The notes under the pieces: generated by a model
Database searches by the model: none
Told to the model about the DNA's origin: nothing
The model's input: only the letters and a program-made list of their open reading frames with translations
Shown here: positions 1 through 6,609 of the stretch, piece after piece
How positions within the stretch are numbered: position 1 is the first letter of the stretch
How the letters are laid out: each line of letters opens with the position of its first letter
Source: DAOVRD01 sp964605915
GTDB taxonomy: Bacteria > Planctomycetota > Brocadiia > SM23-32
Direction of reading: 5' to 3'
Length of the DNA: 11,244 nt
Assembly: GCA_964605915.1 (NCBI GenBank)
Contig: CAZSET010000128.1
Span: 1 to 11,244, forward strand
Position numbers and translations under genes: made by a program

Positions 1-917
1 AGGGGGTATATCAACTTGAGCCAGGCGGCTGTGCCCTCCGGCCTGTTCTCCGCGTCGAATTCCCTCTGGACCTTGACGGTGACGTTAAGTTTGCCGGCCT
101 GGTAGGAGATCGTGGGGCCGATGGCGGCCACTCCTTCCTCAGAGCCGCTAAGCCGGTGCCCATTGAGCTTGTCCTCTTCCATGCTCTGCAGGAAGTAGCC
201 GCAGAGGCCGACCCTCCACTGCCCGTTCTCGCCGAAGCTACAGCCAACGTTGTAGTCCAGGTGGAACTGCTGACCCTCTTTGTAGTCGGCCGTGTGGTCC
301 TCGGTGTGGAAGTCGTACATCAGCTTCGTGGACGCCGAGAACCCGCTCTGACCGATGTAGCTGATGGCGAAGGCCGGCTCGACGGTCCAGTGGTTGTGGC
401 CGACGGTCGTTATGCCGCGGCTGTAATGGCCGGTCGGTGCGATAACGTCCAGGCCGGCGACGTAATGCCATGGCGGGTTGTGCCAACCGAGGATCAGCGG
501 GCTGACATAGACGTCCCCCAGACCCTCCGTGACGTCACTCCAGTAGTCCGTCTTCTGCCGCATGGTCAGCACGGGAATGCACATGTGCCAGGCCGGATTC
601 GCGCCGAGTATGGTCTTGTCGGAGACGTAGAGCGGACGGATGACGTCGGCGACGACCCTGGCCTCGAAATCCGTCAGCGGGAAGGCACTGACGTGCCCCC
701 CGTGCTCGCCCTTCAGCTCATGCGCCGAGTAGTAGAGCGTGTAGTTGAGAAGGTACATTCCGGGCGGGGGAAGCGCTCCCGCGTACCAGCCCTCAGCGCC
801 CAGAACGGCCGACGACCACGACGCCGCGCCCATCGTCGGCATGTCGTCCGCCGCGACCGGCCCCACCACAACACACAAGGCCAACACTCCCAGCACCAGA
901 GCCAGTTTCCGCCGCAT
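1..917 (-). CDS. SphA / phenol MetA-pathway type outer-membrane protein (3' end cut by window edge)
   Basis: The reading frame stays open from an ATG at 917 to the left window edge, giving 305 visible residues. GAGGGG lies about 5-10 nt before the ATG. Residues 1-24 form a signal peptide (basic MRRK, hydrophobic core, VAA-DD cleavage-like site). The hallmarks of the MetA-pathway / SphA family (Pfam PF13557 type) follow in order: an EGWYAGALPPPGMY segment near 42-55, EGLGDVYVSPLILGWH at 131-146, VAGLDVIAPTGHYSRG at 153-168, and VGHNHWTVEPAFAISYI at 172-188. The end, GTAAWLKLIYP, looks like the last beta strand, so only a few residues are probably missing. Family members are predicted beta-barrel outer-membrane proteins, often near genes for degradation of aromatic or other hydrophobic compounds; Pseudomonas SphA responds to sphingosine. 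The substrate here is unknown. It is divergent to the His-rich membrane protein at 1324. Family assignment is firm; function is weak. Confidence 0.85.
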   Translation of the reverse strand, partial: MRRKLALVLGVLALCVVVGPVAADDMPTMGAASWSSAVLGAEGWYAGALPPPGMYLLNYTLYYSAHELKGEHGGHVSAFPLTDFEARVVADVIRPLYVSDKTILGANPAWHMCIPVLTMRQKTDYWSDVTEGLGDVYVSPLILGWHNPPWHYVAGLDVIAPTGHYSRGITTVGHNHWTVEPAFAISYIGQSGFSASTKLMYDFHTEDHTADYKEGQQFHLDYNVGCSFGENGQWRVGLCGYFLQSMEEDKLNGHRLSGSEEGVAAIGPTISYQAGKLNVTVKVQREFDAENRPEGTAAWLKLIYP

Positions 918-993
918 GCACACCCCTCCTCTAGAGAGCCCTATTGCCTCTTGCCAAAGTCACCGGGATCGTTCCTCTCCACGGGAAGGGAGA

Positions 994-1023
994 ATAATAG
1001 CCCATTGTTGCACCCGGTGTCAA
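994..1023 (-). promoter_or_regulatory. Sigma-70-like promoter for the SphA-type gene
   Basis: On the minus strand, a perfect -35 hexamer TTGACA (1023-1018) is followed after 18 bp by TATTAT (999-994), one mismatch from the consensus -10. The expected transcription start is near 985-988, leaving an untranslated leader of about 70 nt before the ATG at 917. This is the best promoter match I found in the window. The assignment assumes a standard housekeeping sigma factor. Confidence 0.55.
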
Positions 1024-1224
1024 GGCCTTTCCGCCGTTCATCCGACAACCGTCAGGCGAGCCGGCGGAGCGGTCTCCGCGTCGGCAACCGCTGAGGCGGC
1101 GATGATGATGCCGCCAAATCCAGGCCCGAGAGCCAGAGGGATTCGGCACTCCACAGCGCGCTCCCCTCAAAGGGCCGGCAGAAACTGCGGAAAGGCCGCC
1201 GGGGCGTGGCACACTATTCGAACA

Positions 1225-1244
1225 AGTGCCGCTCGATCGGCACT
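1225..1244. promoter_or_regulatory. Perfect inverted repeat, candidate operator
   Basis: AGTGCCG and CGGCACT are exact inverted copies separated by 6 bp (CTCGAT). The dyad lies about 80-100 bp before the ATG at 1324 and just upstream of the weak promoter-like pair at 1251-1279, a normal place for a repressor or activator site. No T-run follows, so a terminator is less likely. I do not recognise a specific regulator's box. Confidence 0.35.
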
Positions 1245-1250
1245 AAATGA

Positions 1251-1279
1251 TTGCAGCGGCGTTGCCTGTCCTTTAAAAT
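1251..1279 (+). promoter_or_regulatory. Weak promoter-like pair for the membrane-protein gene
   Basis: TTGCAG (1251-1256) is followed after 17 bp by TAAAAT (1274-1279). The -10 matches 5 of 6 consensus bases and the -35 only 3 of 6. It sits 45 bp before the ATG at 1324 and 7 bp after the inverted repeat. The position is sensible but the match is weak. Confidence 0.25.
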
Positions 1280-1323
1280 GTTGTGTCTGCCTTCAAGCAA
1301 CGGCCCGTGCTCTGGAGCGCCCG

Positions 1324-1965
1324 ATGTCCAACAGAATCCTGACCGAACTGAGATCCCATGCCCCGTTTACGCTCTTCGGTGCCTTCACCGGCATAGTGCT
1401 GATGCTGCTTCTGGTGCTGCTGAAGGTGAGGACCGATGCCCTGGAGCCCTTCTTCGAGGGGTTCCACGCGATCCACGTGCTTCTGAGCGCACTCGTCACT
1501 GCGGCGATGTACCGGCGGTACCGGGGGAACGTGCTCCTCTGCATCCTGATCGGATTCGTCGGCTCGGTGGGCATCGCCACACTCAGCGACGTCGTGTTCC
1601 CCCATCATGGCGGCGGGCTGGTGCTGAAGGCCGCGGGCAGCCATGCCAGGATGCACTTCCACCTTCCATTCATTGAGCAGTGGTGGCTCATCAACCCGGT
1701 GGCCCTGCTGGGCGTGGCGATCGGGATGGCCAAGCCCGCGACGAAGATTCCCCACAGCGGACACGTCCTGCTGAGCACGTGGGCCTCGCTGTTCTACGTG
1801 ATTGCGCACGCGGAGGGCACGGTCAACTGGCTGCCCCTGCTTCCGCTCGTGTTCGTTGTGCTCTTCGTCGCTGTGTGGCTGCCGTGCTGCGTGAGCGACA
1901 TCGTCTTTCCGCTGCTCTTCGTGGGCAAACAGGGCGAGCACGAGCATCCCCACGAGCACGCCTGA
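1324..1965 (+). CDS. His-rich multi-pass membrane protein of unknown function
   Basis: 213 residues. The ATG at 1324 is chosen because GGAG precedes it by about 8 nt and because the translation upstream is low-complexity and unlike a protein. About six hydrophobic segments are visible, near residues 16-34, 47-63, 70-88, 122-137, 146-163 and 168-187. Histidines cluster at or near segment ends: H48/H51, H94/H95, H107/H111/H113, H144/H147, H162, and a tail EHEHPHEHA. The motif SDxVFP occurs twice, at 88-93 and 191-196, which hints at an internal duplication. His-rich loops and tails are common in membrane proteins that handle Zn, Ni, Co or Cu, so metal transport or sensing is possible, but this is inference and I do not recognise the family. 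It is a single gene on its strand, convergent with the Gfo/Idh gene ending at 2013 and divergent from the SphA-type gene. Confidence 0.75.
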   Translation: MSNRILTELRSHAPFTLFGAFTGIVLMLLLVLLKVRTDALEPFFEGFHAIHVLLSALVTAAMYRRYRGNVLLCILIGFVGSVGIATLSDVVFPHHGGGLVLKAAGSHARMHFHLPFIEQWWLINPVALLGVAIGMAKPATKIPHSGHVLLSTWASLFYVIAHAEGTVNWLPLLPLVFVVLFVAVWLPCCVSDIVFPLLFVGKQGEHEHPHEHA

Positions 1966-1966
1966 A

Positions 1967-2012
1967 GCGTCCCCAACGGGGCCGGCTGCCTCGGCGGACG
2001 GCGGCCGGACGC
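1967..2012. terminator. Terminator-like structure between convergent genes
   Basis: GCGTCC (1967-1972) pairs with GGACGC (2007-2012). Directly stacked inside, GGCCG (1980-1984) pairs with CGGCC (2002-2006), with a 7-nt bulge on the left arm. The structure fills almost all of the 47-bp gap between the stop at 1965 and the stop at 2013, where a bidirectional terminator is expected. No U-tract follows on either strand, so intrinsic termination is uncertain. Confidence 0.35.
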
Positions 2013-2909
2013 CTACCTCTGGAGCGCCTTCTCCGTCCCGCCTTCGGCGACCGACTGCTTGGCCAGTACGAGCGCCTCGATGATCTCCAGCGTCTCCTCG
2101 GGCTGAACGGGCGCCTGCCCCGTCTCGACCATGTCCAGGAAGGCCGACAGCATGTTCGTGTAGAAGCCGGCGCTGTCGGCGATGGGGATGCGCACGTGGC
2201 CCTTCGTGCCATGGACGCTCACCTCGAGCGTATAGGCGAAGCCCTCCTCGTAAGCAATCAGCACTCCCTGGCGCCCGTCCCTGAAGCGAATCCGCACGAT
2301 GGCTTCGCCCGGCCGACCCACGTTCTGCACGGACTCGATGCCCGAGCCCATCACCGTGACCATGGCCTCCAGCGGGTGGATCCCGTAGTAGATGAGCTCG
2401 TTGACGCCCGCGCCGCAGACGGCCGTTATCTCGCCGACCTGCTCCGCGAGCGCCTCCCGATCGGCCAGTTCCTTCGCGAAGCGCAACGCTGAAGCGGAGA
2501 AGAACGGCGTCCCGTTCGCCTGCGCCAGCTCAACGATCTGGCGCGCCTCCGCCGGATCCGTCGAGAGCGGCTTATCGATGAACGTGGGGACGCCCGCCTC
2601 CAGGAACGGCACGGCCGCCTGCTGATGGGCGAGCGTGCCGTCGTCGGCGACGATGGCGCCGTCGACCTGGCCGATGGCGTCCTCCGCTCGATCCAGCACC
2701 TGCTCGATCCGCGCCGCACGGGCCAGATCCTCGGCGGCGGAGCGGTCGGGGTCGTAGACGTGAGTCACGCGAGCACGGCCTGCCAGCGCCGTCGGGTAGG
2801 CCGGCCACTTGCGCTCGGCGTAGAGCTCTGCGTCATAATCGTTGATGATGCCGGCAAAGGTGCGGCCATGATAGGCCTTTGCGCCGCGAACAATGGCCAC
2901 CTTGATCAT
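2013..2909 (-). CDS. Gfo/Idh/MocA family oxidoreductase, short form with altered N-terminus
   Basis: 298 residues. The ATG at 2909 is preceded by GGAGG with an 8-nt spacer. The N-terminal Rossmann half has a beta-strand start MIKVAIVRGAKAYHG rather than a clean GxGxxG dinucleotide-binding loop, then RVTHVYDPD (47-55) as the second strand with its acidic end, and VDGAIVADDG (82-91). FIDKPLS (110-116) carries the conserved (E/D)KP lysine (K113). GIHPLEA (176-182) supplies the likely catalytic histidine H178. The family uses NAD(P) to oxidise or reduce sugars, inositols and related polyols in the cytoplasm; a minority catalyse redox-assisted glycoside cleavage. The substrate cannot be read from the sequence. 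It lies 63 bp downstream of a second Gfo/Idh gene on the same strand, so the two are probably co-transcribed. Family assignment is confident; cofactor use is less certain because of the changed loop. Confidence 0.88.
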   Translation of the reverse strand: MIKVAIVRGAKAYHGRTFAGIINDYDAELYAERKWPAYPTALAGRARVTHVYDPDRSAAEDLARAARIEQVLDRAEDAIGQVDGAIVADDGTLAHQQAAVPFLEAGVPTFIDKPLSTDPAEARQIVELAQANGTPFFSASALRFAKELADREALAEQVGEITAVCGAGVNELIYYGIHPLEAMVTVMGSGIESVQNVGRPGEAIVRIRFRDGRQGVLIAYEEGFAYTLEVSVHGTKGHVRIPIADSAGFYTNMLSAFLDMVETGQAPVQPEETLEIIEALVLAKQSVAEGGTEKALQR

Positions 2910-2972
2910 GCCAAGATCCTCCAGGTCTTCGGGTTAAGCTTCCTCTTGCGCGTCAGTCACAGGAACGCCGAG

Positions 2973-4025
2973 CTACGCCTCGGCCGGGGCCTCGCCCACG
3001 ACGACTTCGCTTCCGCCGGCCCGGGTGCTGGCCCAGATGGCCTCGCCGATCTTCAGAGCCTCGGCGCAGTCCTGGCTCGTGGCCACGGGAGCACGGCCGG
3101 TCAGGCAGCAATCGGCGAAAGCGCGAATCTCCCCGACGTAGCCGGCGCGGTGCAGCATCTGCGCCTCCAGGTCGAGCGACGGCTGCCAGGTGAACGTCTG
3201 GTTCTTCAGGTCGCCCTGCTCGGTCCAGCCTTTTAGGGGATGATAGCGAAGATGGAGCATGTCCTCCACGTCCAGCCAGTGCTGAAAGCCGGACACGCGG
3301 ACGTACTCGTTGAAGTGCCACGTGTCGGACTCGAGCATGTTCAGGTCCATCAGGCCCAGGCCGCCGTTCGCGAGCGTCAGCAGCACGGCGAAGGCGCCGT
3401 AGTCGCTCCCCGGTTCGGTTTCATAGAGCTTCGCCGACACGGAGCGGACGTCCCCGGCCAGGAATCTGGTCAGGTCGAACAGGTGCACGAACTGCCCGAC
3501 CAGCGAGGAGCGCATCGGGCTTTCGATCCCCCAGATCGCGGCGTACGGGCCCTGCGTGAAACGGACCTCAATCATGCGCGCAGGGCCGAACTCGTCGCGC
3601 TCGATCAGCGACCGCGCCGCCCGGAACGCCGCGCTATGGCGCTTCATGAAGGCGCAGGCAGTGATCAGCCCCCGGCTACGCGCCGCTTCGGCCAGTTCCG
3701 CCGCCTGGCGGGAGGTGTTGGCGCAGGGCTTCTCCGTGTAGAGATGCAGGCCACGCTCCAGCACGCGCATCCCCAGCTCGAACTGCATGGGCGCGGGGCC
3801 GATCACGCAGACGCCGTCCGGCTCGACCGATTTCAGCATCGCGTCCATGTCCGTGTAGTGGCCGTCAGCGCCGAACGCCCTGGCGGCCTCAGCGGCGCGC
3901 TCCTCGACCAGGTCGCAGACGCCGACCAGCCGGATGTTGCCCGCCAGCCGGATGCTGGGATAAAGGCGCGAGCGCGCGAAACTCCCACAGCCGATGACCG
4001 CCAAACGTGCCATTCTCTCCGACAT
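2973..4025 (-). CDS. Gfo/Idh/MocA family oxidoreductase
   Basis: 350 residues, the usual family length. The ATG at 4025 is preceded by GGAGGAGG at good spacing; the in-frame ATG at codon 5 (4013) is less well placed. LAVIGCGSFA (8-17) is the NAD(P)-binding loop, VGVCDLVEERA (34-44) the second strand with its ribose-binding acidic residue, and YTEKPCA (96-102) the EKP motif with K99. GQFVHLFDLTRFL (177-189) has the HxxD pattern (H181, D184) that usually supplies catalytic residues. The C-terminal half is the substrate-binding and dimer-forming beta-sheet domain. It is a cytoplasmic dehydrogenase or reductase acting on a sugar or polyol. The same-strand partner at 2909 and the upstream oligosaccharide-type importer suggest carbohydrate catabolism. 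It is 214 bp downstream of the NTF2-like gene, so it may have its own promoter. The exact substrate is unknown. Confidence 0.92.
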   Translation of the reverse strand: MSERMARLAVIGCGSFARSRLYPSIRLAGNIRLVGVCDLVEERAAEAARAFGADGHYTDMDAMLKSVEPDGVCVIGPAPMQFELGMRVLERGLHLYTEKPCANTSRQAAELAEAARSRGLITACAFMKRHSAAFRAARSLIERDEFGPARMIEVRFTQGPYAAIWGIESPMRSSLVGQFVHLFDLTRFLAGDVRSVSAKLYETEPGSDYGAFAVLLTLANGGLGLMDLNMLESDTWHFNEYVRVSGFQHWLDVEDMLHLRYHPLKGWTEQGDLKNQTFTWQPSLDLEAQMLHRAGYVGEIRAFADCCLTGRAPVATSQDCAEALKIGEAIWASTRAGGSEVVVGEAPAEA

Positions 4026-4099
4026 CTTGCCTCCTCCGCGCGACGAGACAGGCAGCCGGCCGAGGCATGCCCGACCGGCCTGGATGACTTCACTCGTAC

Positions 4100-4126
4100 G
4101 GTGCGCCCCACAGAACAGGGCGCACC
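4100..4126. terminator. Perfect 9-bp stem-loop between importer operon and dehydrogenase pair
   Basis: GGTGCGCCC (4100-4108) and GGGCGCACC (4118-4126) are exact inverted copies around a 9-nt loop. The stem lies in the 214-bp gap between the stop of the NTF2-like gene (4240) and the ATG of the dehydrogenase (4025). No U-run follows, so it could be a poor terminator, an mRNA-end stabiliser or a leader structure. A TATAGT -10-like hexamer lies upstream on the minus strand at 4166-4161, but I see no matching -35, so a separate dehydrogenase promoter is only a possibility. Confidence 0.3.
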
Positions 4127-4239
4127 TGCGACCTCGGCTTTCTCGCAGAGCCCAAGGGATACTATACGTTCTCAGAAAAGCGTCCGCGCGGTCCCAACGC
4201 CCACTCGGAGTCCGCCCGTTCCGCCCGACGTCTGGCGCT

Positions 4240-4746
4240 TCAGTCGGCCTCGGCCGCCAAGAGGACTTCGCGAAGGGGCGCAGCGTCCACCGAAGTGATC
4301 AGCTTCCAGCCGCTCTCGTCCTTCGCGTAGACCTTCACCACTTGCGACCGGCGGGTCTCGCCGTCGGCCAGGACATCGGTCACTGCACCCGCTTCGTAGG
4401 CAAGCGGACCGGCGACGACGATCTTCTCCACTCGGTGCTCGTGTCTCTGAGGCGGGTTATGCTCGACCAGGTTCTGCCAGGCCTCGCAGAGACTTGCCTT
4501 ATCGAAGATCACCGCCCGGGAGGGATCGTCTAGGCGACGAATCGCCACAACGAACCCGCGGTCCGAGAGCGTCTCGCCAAGCAGTTGCGCGTCGCGCTCG
4601 GCCCAGGCCCGGTTCATCTGGGCTACAAGGGCCCTGACGGCATTGCTCTCGGCCTCATCGTTGACCTGACACCTTGCCACGGCCGCGCACAGATACACGG
4701 CGCCGGCCGCAGCCAAAGCCAGTAGTAACCAAGTCCTCTTCGTCAT
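4240..4746 (-). CDS. Small exported SnoaL/DUF4440-like (NTF2-fold) protein
   Basis: 168 residues. The ATG at 4746 is preceded by GAGG about 9 nt upstream, which overlaps the stop of the ATPase gene; the genes are 11 bp apart, so translation is probably coupled. Residues 1-26 are an N-terminal hydrophobic signal or anchor (TKRTWLLLALAAAGAVYLCA). The rest has the pattern of the DUF4440/SnoaL NTF2-like fold: an opening helix with AVRALVAQMNRAWAERDAQLL (37-57), a middle strand-helix region, and a closing strand pair VVKVYAKDESGWKLITSVDA (136-155). NTF2-like proteins are alpha+beta cones with a pocket and are either small enzymes or ligand-binding domains. No clear lipobox is seen. Its place as the last gene of the importer operon suggests a periplasmic accessory role, which is inference. 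The fold assignment is moderately sure; the function is unknown. Confidence 0.65.
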   Translation of the reverse strand: MTKRTWLLLALAAAGAVYLCAAVARCQVNDEAESNAVRALVAQMNRAWAERDAQLLGETLSDRGFVVAIRRLDDPSRAVIFDKASLCEAWQNLVEHNPPQRHEHRVEKIVVAGPLAYEAGAVTDVLADGETRRSQVVKVYAKDESGWKLITSVDAAPLREVLLAAEAD

Positions 4747-4757
4747 GTCCTCTTACC

Positions 4758-5582
4758 TCAAAGCCATTGTTCGTGCAAGCGCGGCACGTCCGCCAGCAGG
4801 CGGCGCGTGTATTCGTGCTGAGGATCCTCCATCACGCTTTCGGCGGGGCCGCTCTCGACGATCCGCCCATTCGACATGATGTAGAGCGTACTTGAGACGT
4901 AGTAGGCGAGCCCCATGTCGTGCGTGACGAACAGGATGGACGTCCCCTGCTCCTGGCGCAGACGCATGAGGGCCTCCAGGATGCTGGCCCGGCTGCACGC
5001 GTCGATCATCGAGGTGGGCTCGTCGGCGATCAGCACCGCCGGATCGATCAGGAATATGCGGGCGATCATCAGGCGCTGGGCCTGTCCGCCGCTCAGTTCG
5101 AACGGGTAACGGCGCAGCACTTCCTCTGCCTTCAGGTTCACCACGTCGAGCGCCTGCTCTATGCGGCGCGCCCTCTCGCGCCGTGAGGGGCGGGTAGGCC
5201 GCAGCCTGAACGCGTCGTTGAGCACCTTCCGCACGCGGAAGAACTGGTTGAACGACGAATAGGGGTCCTGGAAGATGCCCTGCACGTTGCGCCAGTAGTC
5301 GAGTCGGGCGCGGGAATCGAAGGTAGAGATGTCGGCCCCGCGGTAGACGACGCGACCCGAGGTTGGCTCCAGCAGGCCGAGCATCATGCGGGCAAGAGTG
5401 GTCTTGCCGCTGCCGCTTTCGCCGACGATGGAGGCGACGGTGTTCGGCGACAGCTCCAGCCGGACGTCGTCCACGGCCGTGACCCTATGGCGGGCGCTGC
5501 CGAAGGTCCGGCTCACGCCTTCGACGCGGATGACGGCTTCCTCCGTCGAGCCGCTTGCCCTGTTGTCGGTCCGCTCCATCAT
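4758..5582 (-). CDS. Oligopeptide/oligosaccharide ABC transporter ATPase, second subunit (DppF/OppF type)
   Basis: 274 residues. The frame is open to 5726, but the ATG at 5582 is preferred: it forms an ATGA overlap with the stop of the upstream ATPase gene (5581-5579), AAGGAA lies about 11 nt before it, and the translation upstream is low-complexity. Motifs in order: Walker A GESGSGKTT (54-62), Q-loop FQDP (Q105), signature LSGGQAQR (163-170), Walker B AVLIADEP (D187, E188), D-loop SMID, H-loop VTHD (H221). It lacks the C-terminal Cys-containing domain of its partner and ends soon after the DPQHEYTRRLL segment that is typical of this family. As a cytoplasmic ATPase it should pair with the other ATPase as a heterodimer under the two permeases. 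Residues SMIDACSR replace the more common SALDVS. Confidence 0.93.
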   Translation of the reverse strand: MMERTDNRASGSTEEAVIRVEGVSRTFGSARHRVTAVDDVRLELSPNTVASIVGESGSGKTTLARMMLGLLEPTSGRVVYRGADISTFDSRARLDYWRNVQGIFQDPYSSFNQFFRVRKVLNDAFRLRPTRPSRRERARRIEQALDVVNLKAEEVLRRYPFELSGGQAQRLMIARIFLIDPAVLIADEPTSMIDACSRASILEALMRLRQEQGTSILFVTHDMGLAYYVSSTLYIMSNGRIVESGPAESVMEDPQHEYTRRLLADVPRLHEQWL

Positions 5583-6589
5583 GGCGATCGTGTTCCTTCG
5601 GGCGCGGGGTCCGGGGAGTCGCTCAGGCGCGGGCATCTCACCAGCCTTCCCTGCACCGTGGTAAGCTCCCCGTGCTGCCGGCGACAGACGTCGTCGTGCG
5701 CCGTGCAGCGCGGGCCAAAGCGGCACCCCGGCGGCAGGTCGGACAGGTCCGGCGGGCGGCCGGGGATGGTGGGCAGCTTCCGCCCTCGCACGCCCGGCTC
5801 TGGCACAAGCACGGAACCCAGCAGCGCCTTCGTGTACGGGTGCACCGGATCGAACACGATCTGCTCCGTCGCGCCGACCTCCACGAACTCCCCGGCGTAC
5901 ATCACGGCGATTCGGTCGCAGACGTGGCGCAGCGTAGCGATGTCGTGCGTGATGAAGATCAGGCTGCGCGCTATCCCGCGCCGGACCAGGTCCCTCAGCA
6001 TGCGCACGAGCGCCTTCTGCGTGCTGACGTCCAGGGCCGAGGTCGGCTCGTCGGCGATGAGCACGGCGGGGTCCAGGATGCTGGAGATCATGATGACGGT
6101 CCGCTGCTGCATTCCGCCGCTCAGCGCGAAGGGATAGCTGTCCAGCACCCGATCGGGCAGCGACAGGGCGTGCAGGCGCTGGCGCGCCCGGCCCAGCACC
6201 GCGCCGCCATCCATCTCGGGATAGTGGGTGCGCATCACGTCGCGGACGAACTTGCCGACCCTGCGGGTCGGGTTCAGGGCGTTCATCGCGCTCTGCGGCA
6301 CGTAGGACATGCGCTTGCCGAGCACCTCGGTGCGCAAGGCCCCGGGCGTCATGGCGTAGAGGTCGTCGCCCTCGATAAGCACCTTGCCGCCGACCCGCCG
6401 GAGGGGCGGGTCAAACAGCCCGCTCAGGGCGCGGGCGAGGGTGGACTTGCCGCAGCCGGACTCCCCCGCGATGCCGAGCACCTCCCCCTCGGCCAGCGTC
6501 AGCGAAACGCTGTCCACGGCCCGCACCTCGCCGCCGAAGCGGGTCCGGTAGTAAGCCCGAACGTCCTCTGCTTTCAGGACTTCCGCCAC
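5579..6589 (-). CDS. Oligopeptide/oligosaccharide ABC transporter ATPase, first subunit (DppD/OppD type)
   Basis: 336 residues from a GTG at 6589, the only start that keeps the first beta strand; AGAGG lies about 9-13 nt before it. Motifs: Walker A GESGCGKST (42-50), Q-loop VPQS (Q99), signature LSGGMQQR (156-163), Walker B AVLIADEP (D180, E181), D-loop SALD, H-loop ITHD (H215). After HPYTKALL (250-257) comes the C-terminal oligopeptide-transporter ATPase domain with four cysteines, C289, C295, C302 and C319. In this family such a Cys set is associated with an iron-sulfur cluster. It powers import together with the ATPase gene that overlaps it by 4 bp. It is separated from the upstream permease by 103 bp containing an 11-copy heptamer array that abuts the ribosome binding site, which may affect its translation. 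Confidence 0.94.
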   Translation of the reverse strand: MAEVLKAEDVRAYYRTRFGGEVRAVDSVSLTLAEGEVLGIAGESGCGKSTLARALSGLFDPPLRRVGGKVLIEGDDLYAMTPGALRTEVLGKRMSYVPQSAMNALNPTRRVGKFVRDVMRTHYPEMDGGAVLGRARQRLHALSLPDRVLDSYPFALSGGMQQRTVIMISSILDPAVLIADEPTSALDVSTQKALVRMLRDLVRRGIARSLIFITHDIATLRHVCDRIAVMYAGEFVEVGATEQIVFDPVHPYTKALLGSVLVPEPGVRGRKLPTIPGRPPDLSDLPPGCRFGPRCTAHDDVCRRQHGELTTVQGRLVRCPRLSDSPDPAPEGTRSP

Positions 6590-6593
6590 GGCG

Positions 6594-6609
6594 CCTTACC
6601 TCTGGAGGT
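6594..6609 (-). promoter_or_regulatory. Shine-Dalgarno of ATPase gene inside a possible hairpin
   Basis: On the minus strand, AGAGGTAAGG (6603-6594) precedes the GTG at 6589. The last array unit supplies ACCT (6609-6606), which can pair with AGGT (6601-6598) across a 4-nt loop and mask part of the Shine-Dalgarno. Further upstream heptamer copies also contain ACCT (one has ACCT changed to GCCT, and one has its CACCT changed to GACCT), so several alternative pairings exist. The 4-bp stem is weak by itself. The sequence shows complementarity; a regulatory effect is inference. Confidence 0.35.

Larger units (their letters stand above)
918..1323. other. Divergent intergenic region (406 bp)
   Basis: This stretch separates the SphA-type gene (minus) from the membrane-protein gene (plus). 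It holds the TTGACA-N18-TATTAT promoter reading left, a perfect 7-bp inverted repeat at 1225-1244, and a weak promoter-like pair reading right at 1251-1279. Two small hairpins are also visible: CGGAG-CGGT-CTCCG near 1056-1069, and GGCGG/CCGCC at 1095-1115. The plus-strand frame of the 1324 gene runs open through this region, but its translation is low-complexity and Arg/Ala/Ser-rich, unlike the membrane protein that follows. I see no convincing gene here. Confidence 0.5.

Noticed and set aside
156..1094. Plus-strand open frame (312 codons) at the left end
   Set aside because: It lies opposite the SphA-type gene, whose motifs are clear, and continues into low-complexity sequence in the intergenic region.
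931..1212. Small minus-strand open frame of 93 codons upstream of the SphA-type gene
   Set aside because: It crosses the strong promoter at 994-1023, has no ribosome binding site that I can see and no protein-like composition.
745..1323. A longer form of the membrane protein with about 193 extra N-terminal residues
   Set aside because: The extension is low-complexity, Arg/Ser/Ala-rich and runs through the divergent promoter region, whereas ATG 1324 has a ribosome binding site and starts a normal membrane protein.
4180..4200. Possible terminator GCGT/ACGC followed by TTTTCT on the minus strand after the NTF2-like gene
   Set aside because: The stem is only 4 bp with a 13-nt loop, too weak to support.
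3240..4298. Long plus-strand open frame (352 codons) opposite the Gfo/Idh gene
   Set aside because: It is a shadow of the minus-strand dehydrogenase, rich in Arg, His and Ala with no recognisable motif.
5583..5726. N-terminal extension of 48 residues on the second ATPase
   Set aside because: It would lie inside the first ATPase gene; the ATGA overlap at 5582 is the usual arrangement and the extension has no ABC-family sequence.
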